This document shows, one piece after another, positions 52,001-61,155 of a stretch of DNA of 64,000 nucleotides (the first letter of the stretch is position 1; each line of letters opens with the position of its first letter). The notes below the pieces were generated by a model. That model did no database searches and was not told the origin of the DNA. It saw only the letters and a list, made by a program, of their open reading frames with translations. The translations under genes and the position numbers were made by a program. This DNA comes from Heterodera schachtii (lineage: Eukaryota > Nematoda > Chromadorea > Rhabditida > Heteroderidae), in assembly GCA_023374025.1 (NCBI GenBank), contig SIJG01000107.1, forward strand, positions 298,827 to 362,826, given 5' to 3'.

Positions 52001-54735
52001 AGTCTGGCCGTTTTAGTCAGGGCGTCGTTTTAGTCTGGCCGTTTTAGTCAGGGGACGGTTTAGTCTGGCGTTTAGTCAGGGCGTCGTTTTAGGTCTGCCT
52101 TTTAGTCCAGGGGGTCGGTTTGTCTGGCCGTTTTAGTCAGGGCGGGTACGTTTTAGTCTGGCCGTTTTAGTCAGGGGGTCGGTTTAGTCTGGCCGTTTTA
52201 GTCAGGGTCATGGGTCGTTTTAGTCTGGCCGTTTTAGTCAGGGACGGTCGTTTAGTCTGGCCGTTTTAGTCAGGGGGTCGGTGTTTAGTCTGGCCGTTTT
52301 AGTCAGGGCGTCGTTTAGTCCTGCCGTTTTAGTCAGGGGGTCGGTTTAGTCTGGCCGTTTTAGTCAGGGCGTCGTTTTAGTCTGGCCGTTTTTAGTCAGG
52401 GGGGTCGGTTTAGTCTGGCCGTTTTAGTCAGGGCGTCGTTTTAGTCTGGCCGTTTTAGTCAGGGGGCGGTTTAGTCTGGCCGTGTTAGTCAGGGGGGCGG
52501 TTTAGTCTGGCCGTTTAGTCAGGGGGTTCGGTTTTAGTCTGGCCGTTTTAGTCAGGGCGTCGTTTAGTCTGGCCGTTTTAGTCAGGGGACGGTTTAGTGT
52601 CTGCCGTTTTAGTCAGGGGACGGTTTAGTCTGCCGTTTTAGTCAGGAGGTCGTTTTAGTCTGGCCGTTTAGTCAGGGCCGTCGTTTTAGTCTGCCGTTTT
52701 AGTCAGGAGGTCGTTGTTAGTCCTGGCCGTTTTAGTCAGGGGGTCGTTTTAGTCTGGCCGTTTTAGTCAGGGGACGGTTTTAGTCTGGCCGTTTTAGTCA
52801 GGGACGGTTTAGTCTGGCCGTTTTAGTCAGGGCGTCGTTTTAGTCTGGCCGTTTTAGTCAGGAGGTCGTTTTAGTCTGGCCGTTTTAGTCAGGGCGGTCG
52901 TTTTAGTCTGCCGTTTAGTCCGGTGAACGGTCTTTAGTCTGGCCGTTTTAGTCATGGGGGTACGGTTTAGTCTGGCCGTTTAGTCAGGAGGTCGTTTTAG
53001 TCTGGCCGTTTATGTCAGGAGGTACGGTTTAGTCTGGCCGTTTAGGTCAGGAGGTCGTTTTAGTCTGGCCGTACAGGAGGGTCGTTTAGTCTGGCCGTTT
53101 TAGTCAGGAGGTCGTTTTTTAGTCTGGCCGTTTTAGTCAGGGGACGGTTTTAGTCTGGCCGTTTTAGTCAGGGGGTCGGTTTAGTCTGGCGTTTTAGTCG
53201 GGCGTCGTTTTAGTCTGGCCGTTTTAGTCAGGGGGACGGTTTAGTCTGACCGTTTTAGTCAGGGGTCGTTTTAGTCTGGCCGTTTAGTCAGGGGGGTCGG
53301 TTAGTCTGGCCGTTTTAGTCAGGGGGTCGGTTAGTCTGGCCGTTTAGTCAGGGCGTCGTTTTTAGTCTGGCCGTTTTAGTCAGGGGGTCGGTTTAGTCTG
53401 GCCGTTTAGTCAGGGGCGTCGTTTTAGTCTGGACGTTTTAGTCAGGGGGTCGGTTTTAGTCTGGCCGTTTTAGTCAGGCGTCGTTTTAGTCTGGCCGTTT
53501 TAGTCAGGGGGGTCGGTTTAGTCTGGCCGTTTAGTCAGGGCGTCGTTTTAGTCTGGCCGTTTTAGTCAGGGCGTACGGTTTATTAGGCTGGCCGTTTTAG
53601 TCCGGGGGTACGGTTTAGTCTGGCCGTTTTTAGTCAGGAGCGTCGTTGTAGTCTGGCCGTTTTAGTCAGGGGCGTCGTTTTAGTCTGGCCGTTTTAGTCA
53701 GGGCGTCGTTTTAGTTCTGGCCGTTTTAGTCAGGGGGTCGGTTTAGTCTGGACGTTTTTTAGTCAGGGCGTCGTTTTAGGTCTGGGCCGTTTTAGTCAGG
53801 GGGACGGTTTTTAGTCTGGCCGTTTTAGTTCAGGGACGCGTTTAGTCTGGCCGTTTTAGTCAGGAGGACGGTTTTAGTCTGGCCCGTTTAGTCAGTGGCG
53901 GACGTTTAGTCTGGCCGTTTTTTAGTCAGGGAGGTCGTTTTAGTCTGGCCGTTTTAGGTCAGGGCGTCGTTTTAGGTCTGGCCCGTTTTCGTCAGGCGGT
54001 ACGTTTAGTCTGGCCGTTTTAGTCAGGGGACGGTTTAGTCTGGCCGTTTTATTTTTTTAGGTCAGTGAGGTCGTTTTCGTCTGGCCGTTTTAGTCAGGGG
54101 CGTCGTTTTAGTCTGGCCCGTTTTAGTAAGGAGGCTCCGTTTTAGTCTGGCCGGTTTAGTCAGGGGGGTCGTTTTAGTCTGGCCGTTTTAGTCAGGGCCG
54201 TCGTTTTAGTCTGGCCGTTTTAGTCAGGGGGTCGGTTTAGTCTGGCCGTTTTAGTCAGGGCGTCGTTTTAGTCTGGCCGTTTTAGTCAGGGGGTCGTTTA
54301 GTCTGGCCGTTTTAGTCAGGGCGTCGTTTTAGTCTGGCCGTTTTAGTCAGGGGGTCGGTTTAGTCTGGCCGTTTTAGTCAGGGGGTCGGTTTAGTCTGGC
54401 CGTTTTAGTCAGGGGTCGGTTTAGTCTGGCCGTTTTAGTCAGGGCGTCGTTTTAGTCTGGCCGTTTTAGTCAGGGGGTCGGTTTAGTCTGGCCGTTTTAG
54501 TCAGGGCGTCGTTTTAGTCTGGCCGTTTTAGTCAGGGGGTCGGTTTAGTCTGGCCGTTTTAGTCAGGGCGTCGTTTTAGTCTGGCCGTTTTAGTCAGGGG
54601 GTCGGTTTTAGTCTGGCCGTTTTAGTCAGGGCGTCGTTTTAGTCTGGCCGTTTTAGTCAGAGGGTCGGTTTAGTCTGGCCGTTTTAGTCAGGGGGTCGGT
54701 TTAGTCTGGCCGTTTTATTCAGCGGGCCGGTTTAG
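49007..54735. repeat. 31-bp satellite array, about 5.7 kb
   Basis: Unit CGTTTTAGTCAGGAGGT plus CGTTTTAGTCTGGC (17+14), so it is itself a dimer of CGTTTTAGTC half-units, with about 180 copies. Variants of the first half (GGGGGTCG, GGGCGTCG, GGGGACGG) are interspersed. The first 1.6 kb and last 0.6 kb are clean; the interior (notably 50.65-50.96 and 51.0-54.1 kb) has many one-base indels. One strand is G/T-rich. It begins inside the remnant of locus Z exon 2. No spacers and no coding. Confidence 0.95.
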
Positions 54736-54739
54736 TCTG

Positions 54740-55398
54740 GCAAGCCGTTTTCGCCCATAACTCTTACAAATATTTTTTTGTTGTCAATCATAACAAAGAA
54801 AAAAGTTAAAATATCTCTGTATTTAGCTACAAATACGGGTAAATGAACACCCAAATCAATGCTACAATTTACTAGTATTGATTTTATGTGAGTTTTAAAA
54901 GCAGTGCTTCAATTTTCTTCACAAATTTCTATCTGTTTAAGTTTTCTAGTACACAATACCTTCTGTGGGTGGCAGACAGATCTCCTAACCAAACCATAAT
55001 TTTTGGTGAAAATCTTTAAAAAAAATCGGAAGAACTGAGCACTAAAATTCATTATTTTTCTTAAAAAATTGGCTCATAATCGCAAACACGATGTTTTTGC
55101 TGGTGAACTCCCTCCTCCAAAGCGCTCAAGTATCGTGCCGCCGATGCGAGAATTCTTCCGACGCTTACAGGGTTACAAATTACAGATCGGCATTTTGCAC
55201 ATACATGGGAACGCACGGGCACGGGCTGCGGGGTTGGATGCAACACGGGGTACGGAGTCACGGGACCGTAAACCCCGTTACCCCGTGAAATAGTATTTTA
55301 GTTCAATTATCATATTAAGCCCCTCTATGAATCGCCCCTAACTTTATTTCGGAACTTTTTCCATTGGCTCCATTTTCTAAAATTGAAAATTATAGCAA
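54740..55398. other. Intergenic between satellite and locus Y
   Basis: 55069-55293 is a GC-rich stretch (ACGGGCACGGGCTGCGGGG; ACCCCGTTACCCCGTG) with open frames on both strands and no recognisable domain; probably TE-derived. The remainder is AT-rich. No class 1 or class 2 promoter modules are visible before locus Y. Confidence 0.35.
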
Positions 55399-57179
55399 AT
55401 GCTTTATTATACTGCTGTATTTTATTTTATAACTATTGCACATTATTTTCTAATCCCTATTTCAAATGCAAATCAATCGGTGGGTTCATTTAATTGGAAT
55501 AATTAATTGGGGTTATCAATTTAATTAGGGAGACGACCAAATGCTAATTGCATTTATCAAAGAAGATAAAGAAATCCAAATCAGCAATTATTCAAGGCAG
55601 AAATATGAGACACACCTTGGCATTTTGTATTATATGAGAATGAATTGGCAATGTGAAAAAATTGATGAATATCATCGCAGAGAATGTCAAAAATATCGCA
55701 AATATTTGGACATTTTGTACGAATATTTGCACAGAGAACATCTCGGGATTCATACCGTGAAGCCAAAATTTGTGTTTAAAAGGGAAAAATTTCAAATTAA
55801 AGGCCCAATAATTTATGCACTGAATTGTCTGGCCAGAATTTCGAAATTTTATTTTAAATTAGATCGGAGTAAATATATTAAATATGATAAATTATCATAT
55901 TATTGTTTTGAACCAAAATTGATGAATAAGAAGAGATTGAATTATGAAACAAAGCAAATGCCAATTAATGAAATGATTTTGCAATTGGCAATTGAAAAAG
56001 CGAATGGATGGCAAACAAACGAAAGTTTAGACGAAATAATTCGACAAAATTGTGGAGAAAAATTTGAAGAATATTTAGAGGAAATGTTCAAAAAAAGCGG
56101 AAGAAAGAGCAAAAGAGAACGAACCATGGAAAGCCAATGAAATAAATGATGACAAACATTTGATAATTATCGGTTCAAAATTCGATGATGAAAAGACATG
56201 GGTGAGATTTAACATTCAATATAAATTAAATTTTAATCAAAATTTAGACCGAAGATGCTTTATTTTTGGAATTTGTCAAAGGATTAGCGACAAATTTTGA
56301 GAAATTTTTTAATATGGAAAAAGAATATTCAAATTATTTAAGTCGAAAGATAAAATGATGATTGGCAAATGAGGCTTGAAATTGATGAAAGGAAAAGGCC
56401 TTTGCAACAATAATATGAATTCCATCTTGGCCGTTTGTATTTGATGCGAGTGAATTGGCAATGTGTAAAACTTGAAAAAACAATTAAAGAAAAATGCCAA
56501 AAATATCGCAAATATTTGCACATTTTGTACGAATATTTATTCCGACTGTATGTTGAAGGTATGCGCAATCATTAATTAAATTAATGATTTTTTTATTTAA
56601 GGTAAAAGCTCAGAATTGGCCAATAAATTTTCAACAGTTAAGCCATTATATTTTATCGGAACATATCAAATGAAGTTAATTTCTGTCATCTCAAGTTTTA
56701 ATGAAATTTCGAAATACTATTGGGAAAAGGACAAATATATTGATTGGATGATTTTGTTAAATGAGGTCGAATTGAATTATGAAATTGAAGAGGAAGAGGA
56801 AGAAGAAGAAAATGATTAAATTAAAGAGGAGGAAAATTGGTTTAGTAAATTTAAACAAATTTTTTTATTGGAAAAAATTAACGGACCAAAAAATGTGCAA
56901 AAAAAGGAAAAGAAAACTTTAAATTTATCAAATGAGTTAAAAAATGTGCAAAAAAAGGAAAAGAAAACTTTAAATTTAACAAATGAATTAAAAAATGTGC
57001 AAAAAAAAGAGAAGAAAAGTTTAAATTTATCAAATGAATTTGAAGACAATCTTCGGCAAGAATTTAAGCAAAAAATGAAAAAAATGTATGAAAATGCCAA
57101 GAAATATTTGAGAATGGTATATTATAACAATGAACACCGCGACAAATTTGAGCTTTTTAATTCGTCGCCTTTTTCGTAA
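55399..57179 (+). pseudogene. Locus Y: four-exon family gene with several small lesions
   Basis: Exon 1 55399-55479 (27-aa signal peptide, ...PISNANQS). Exon 2 55529-56201 is one base long: an extra A in FKK(A)EER at about 56096 shifts the last 35 codons. A1 has lost the EFEEYERT part (QCEKIDEYHRREC, C-x10-C). Exon 3 56248-56558 has a frameshift and stops in its middle but keeps CQKYRKYLHILYEYLFRLYVEG and its donor. Exon 4 56602-57179 is in frame throughout except TAA at 56817-56819 after EEEEEEEEND. It carries three 17-aa repeats (NVQKKEKKTLNLSNELK) and ends normally in ELFNSSPFS. Splice sites are intact. Confidence 0.78.
56895..57047 (+). repeat. Three 51-bp in-frame repeats in exon 4 of locus Y
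   Basis: Three tandem 51-bp units encode NVQKKEKKTLNLSNELK with few changes (LTNEL, KSLNL). The period is a multiple of three, so the frame is kept. They expand the Lys-rich coiled-coil region. Confidence 0.85.
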
Positions 57180-58240
57180 ATTTTTTGGTCACAAAATCTG
57201 TGCTCTTTGCAAATCATTTCAAATTTCTTCTTTTTTTGAATTTAAATAATTTAGGTTTAGGGGGTTAAGCCAAGAAAGAATTTAAAAATTCGAAGAAAAA
57301 GATTTTTTTGATATTTTCATGAATTCAATTTAGATTTAATTCCCTATGCTATAGAAATGCCTATTTTATTGAGAATATGCTTGCTTCTCTGTCTACTTCT
57401 CCCATTTACTCTGTATTTTTCAATTTGTTTTCAATTTTTCTTATTTATTAATTTTAAATATTTTTTTTTTGGAATTCATATTTTCTTTCAGGTCGATAAA
57501 TCATTTTTTATAATTTTTATTTTGTAATTGAGTAAATATTTATCAGTTTGTTTGGTCTACTACCCAAAACGTAATATCATTTTCAACTAATTACAGATCC
57601 TATAAAAAGTATTAAAAATTGCTTTTTTATGCAGGGTTTTCTGATGAAATTGGCACTTTAAAGTAACACTAATCAAAATTTATTTAAAATTAAATATTAT
57701 TTAAATTTTCTTTGCAGAATGTTAACATGCTCATAGAATAGCTCAAACTCATCAAATTAAAAAAAAAAGCAATTTCTCTTTGGAAAGCTTTACAGAATTT
57801 AAATAGCTCTAATAAATTAATTTATGAAAGAATCCTCGTTTACTTCTTCAAACCGAAGTTGAATGTCGATTCCAAGTTGAAGACCCTTTGGTATGCTTCA
57901 CCAAATGGCTGCTTTTAGGTCATTTCTTAGGGGTGTATTTTCCCGCTATTTTGAATAATTCTACCGATAACCTTCAGAATTTGAAAAAAAAGGGATTTGG
58001 ATAAGCTTACTGATGATCAATCACCAGTTTAAATATTTGCATCATTATTTAAAATAATGTAAAAAATAATGGGAAGCTATTTTAATGAACACAAATATTT
58101 TATCATTGTGTGTCCAAAATTCGATGATGTTTAACGACATGAGTAAGTAAATAATTGGAAAAAATTTGGCTAAAAATATTCATGAATAGAGACCGATTAG
58201 GTTATGACCTGTAAAGCGTTTCACATGTCACGGCACCAGG
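57180..58240. other. Intergenic with decayed family traces
   Basis: 57180-57560 is probably the 3' UTR of Y. 57985-58065 carries one class 1 module (GATTTGGATAAGCTTACTGA...TTTGCATCATTATTTAAA). 58098-58150 resembles the end of exon 2 (KHLIIVSKFDD-like, followed by GAGTAAGT). The piece is too decayed to assign. No intact gene. Confidence 0.45.
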
Positions 58241-58850
58241 GCTGGGCTTAATGACGGATTACGGATTACGAAAATTACGGGGTTTTTGGAGTTACGGATT
58301 ACGGGTTATGGATTTTTGGGATTTTTCCGTAATTTTGGTCCGTAACTGGACTTTTGTATTATTTTTTCGAGACGATTTCTTGTAAGATTATTTTTTTTAT
58401 AAAAAAGGATGATATTTATTGTTGCTAAAAACTGCAAAAATAGTTAGTTTTTAGTTTCTAAAAAATCCCAAAAATAGTTGCTAAAAATGGGAAAATCGTT
58501 GCTAAAAACTTTCAAATTTAGGGGGGTGTAAAATTGTAAAATTTTATCCAAAAAGCAACAAAGTTATGCCAAATCAATATTGAGGTAAATAATTTTTAAA
58601 ATCACAAATTCTTGTCAAGAAATAAATAAATAAATTTTGGACATTGATTTTTGAGAAAATTTTTCATTTCTTAGGGGTATTTTTTCATTTTTATTACATT
58701 TTTCATAACAATTTTTTCACAAACAAAAATAATTTTTTTAAATTTTTTTGTTTTTTAGTTGCTAAAAATAAAAATAAAATACAGAAAATAGTTGCTAATA
58801 ACTCGAAAACTAGCTTACAACAACCGCAAAAAAAAGTTTTCGTGCATTTC
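58241..58850. repeat. Word-repeat TE-like region (ACGGATTACGG; GCTAAAAA)
   Basis: Begins CAGGGCTGGGCTTAATGACG (hAT-like end), then ACGGATTACGGATTACG words. From 58420 on, AGTTGCTAAAAATGG words repeat to about 58810. No second terminus or target duplication is clear. Confidence 0.45.
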
Positions 58851-58904
58851 AGGCCGCGAGAGAGCTCAGGAATAAATAGGTAAAAAAACTATAAATACCG
58901 TATT

Positions 58905-59735
58905 TTCTCTAATTATCACCCCGTCTCCATTAATCCCTCGTCTCCATTTGTCCCCCCGTCTCTAATTATCCCTCCCCCCCTTTCTGAGGAGGTTGAAAAA
59001 TAATTCCCCCGGAAATGGAAGGTTAAAAACTGACGCATTTTCAATCTATTCAGTCCTAACAAGCTCAGAGTCATTGCCGGTGGCCGAACATTTCGTCACT
59101 AAACTTTTCGTAACTGAAATCAAAGAAAGAAATTTAAAAGAAAAAAATAAATAAATTTTTAAAAATAATATAAATATTTGAAAATTCTATCATTTAAAAA
59201 TATCAGTCTTTTTTTATCAATTACTTTTGATTCGTACGCCGAAATAACCTTTATTAAGCATTTTTGTTAATCGAATGCAACGTGATTAGGGGAAAAGCCT
59301 TTTAGAGAAAATCCATTTATCTTTAAACACAACAATTTGTAACAACTCTTTGCTGGATTCAAACAATCTGCGGGACAACAGCCACTGAAAATTGATTTAA
59401 AAAACAAATTTTCGAACGTCCATCTTTTTTTATATAACTCATTAAATCGGTTACTTCTGCTAAAAACTTTAGGCGCTCATTTTCGGGATGGTCTGTTAAG
59501 TGAGATTATCACAAATTTAAAATGCTTTTTGGTTCAAAATTTTAAAAATGGCATATTTTTTATTTTTTTAAATTTTATTTCTGTTCATCCAGAACCAGAA
59601 TTTCACACTTATTTACATTTAAGAAAATTTTAAAGACTAGAAAATATGCATTTCAATTTGAACTGATCTGTGTCCATTGCAAAAAAGAGTGGCTCTTTTA
59701 TATGGGTTGTCCCCCATAAATTTTTTGAAAAAATT
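58905..59735. other. Intergenic, dispersed repeats
   Basis: 58910-58985 reiterates CCCGTCTCCATTAATCCCT. 59030-59090 and 59586-59690 match 24990-25140 in two pieces. No gene. Confidence 0.4.
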
Positions 59736-59739
59736 ACAA

Positions 59740-60030
59740 TTTTTAAAGAGTCGCGTAGAACAACTTTCCTTGGGTTTTAAGGGGTCGCTGATCACGAATC
59801 CGGCGTCCATTTCGACCAATTTCGAACGCCGAACCCTAATTCGATTCAAAAATTCTGAAACAATTTTCAACAAAATGCACATTTTATAGCACAAAATGCA
59901 GTGCAATTTTTCGAGTTTTTGTTCGAATTCCGGGTTCGGGGTTCGAAATGGACGCCGGATTCGTGATCCGCAACCCCGAAAACCTAAGTAAAGCTGTTCT
60001 ACCCGACTCTTTACAAAATCATGTTTTTTC
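59740..60030. repeat. Fold-back element, arms about 110 bp
   Basis: Left arm (AAAGAGTCGCGTAGAACAAC ... ATCACGAATCCGGCGTCCAT ... GAACGCCGAACCC) is repeated inverted at 59925-60025 with about 85-90% identity by eye, around a 60-bp centre. GC-rich. A 133-codon minus-strand frame spans both arms but is a product of the palindrome. Confidence 0.7.
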
Positions 60031-60079
60031 ATCTCCAAATGACCGTCTCTTTACTCAAGTCCAACCAAAAGCTTTGAAC

Positions 60080-60325
60080 GCATTTTTTAATCTAAGTCTT
60101 GCAAAATTAATTCTTGGGAATTGTAGTTGACAATCTCAAAAAATTTTTGTTTGGCAAAATGCCCAAATTATCCAAAAAAAAAACAAAACAATTCTGACCA
60201 GTATATTTTTCGTGGGTTTTAAAAAATTGGCGGAAACGGGAATTCAAAAAAACGAGACGGGAAACGGGAATGGGATTCCCGGCTTTTCCCGCGGGAGTCC
60301 AGTTACCACCGATCTCTCAAAATAA
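60080..60325 (-). repeat. Dispersed GGTGGTAAC repeat, second full copy
   Basis: Reverse complement aligns with 4477-4690 over about 200 bp (GATCGGTGGTAACTGGACTC ... TTTGGATAATTTGGGCATTT). It lies just upstream of the class 1 modules of locus R. Confidence 0.6.
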
Positions 60326-60344
60326 CATAAAAATTGTATTAAGT

Positions 60345-60580
60345 AAAAATGGATTTGGATAACCCTATTCATGATAATCAACAATTTAAATAATTACATC
60401 ATTATTTAAAAAATAATATATAAATTATAATAGTAAATTAATAGATTTGGATAATCATATTGCGTTATTATTTAATATATGCAATTATATGAAAGGAAAA
60501 AATTAATTTGGAAAATCCTACTGATGTTATTCCCCATTTCAAATCCAATTTTTATTCAATTTAAAAAGGCAGTATGATTG
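60345..60580 (+). promoter_or_regulatory. Class 1 family promoter of locus R
   Basis: Three modules (TGGATTTGGATAACCCTATT; AGATTTGGATAATCATATTG; TTTGGAAAATCCTACTGATG) then the core TTCAATTTAAAAAGGCAGTA at about 60555-60574. The core is about 580 bp before the ATG at 61156. Nearly identical to the R2 upstream region from about 60455 on. Confidence 0.6.
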
Positions 60581-61155
60581 CTATATTTTTATTTTTTATA
60601 ATTTACCTTACTCACAGTTTGAAATACCTTTTAGAAAATGGAATAAATTGAATTAAATAATATTATTGTTTTAAATTAATAAATTTAATTTAAAATATTC
60701 ACTATTTTTGTGTTTGATAATTTTCATTGTTTTCGTTGGCTTTAATTAAAACCAGAAATTTGGTCCCGAAAACCGAATCCCGAAATTTTTCTCGTCCCGA
60801 AACCCGAAATGATTTTGGGTCGGTTTTCGGGAAAAATAAGAACTTATGTTAAAAATTTTTTTGAAACGATCGTATTCAATGAAATCAAAATTTTTTGTCT
60901 TTTTTTTTCAAACTTAAATTCATTTTAAAGCAGGTTCGGATGTATCCTAATTTATCGGAAATGTCCTGGTTAGAAGGGCCCTAATCTGATAAAATGAAAA
61001 TGTCCGAATCTAGACCCGATATTTTTCTCGTCCCGGAACAACCCTGCAGCTTACCAGAGATGAAGTACCCTAAGAAATCGGAATCTCGGGCCCAAAAACG
61101 GAAAATTACTATTTAATTTTTTAAATTGATTTATATTTTAATAAAGGAAGACATA

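Noticed and set aside
46965..54735. Regular repeats suggesting a CRISPR array
   Set aside because: Units are contiguous or differ only by drift, with no unique spacers, no cas genes, and the window is eukaryotic.
49007..54735. Telomere at this point
   Set aside because: The array is flanked on both sides by ordinary sequence and does not match TTAGGC; a telomeric relation is kept only as a question.
55069..55293. 74-codon frame upstream of locus Y
   Set aside because: GC-rich TE-like sequence with overlapping frames on both strands; no domain, splice or promoter evidence.
59637..60038. 133-codon minus-strand frame with similar N- and C-terminal halves
   Set aside because: It crosses the fold-back element; the internal similarity comes from the palindrome, not from protein repeats.
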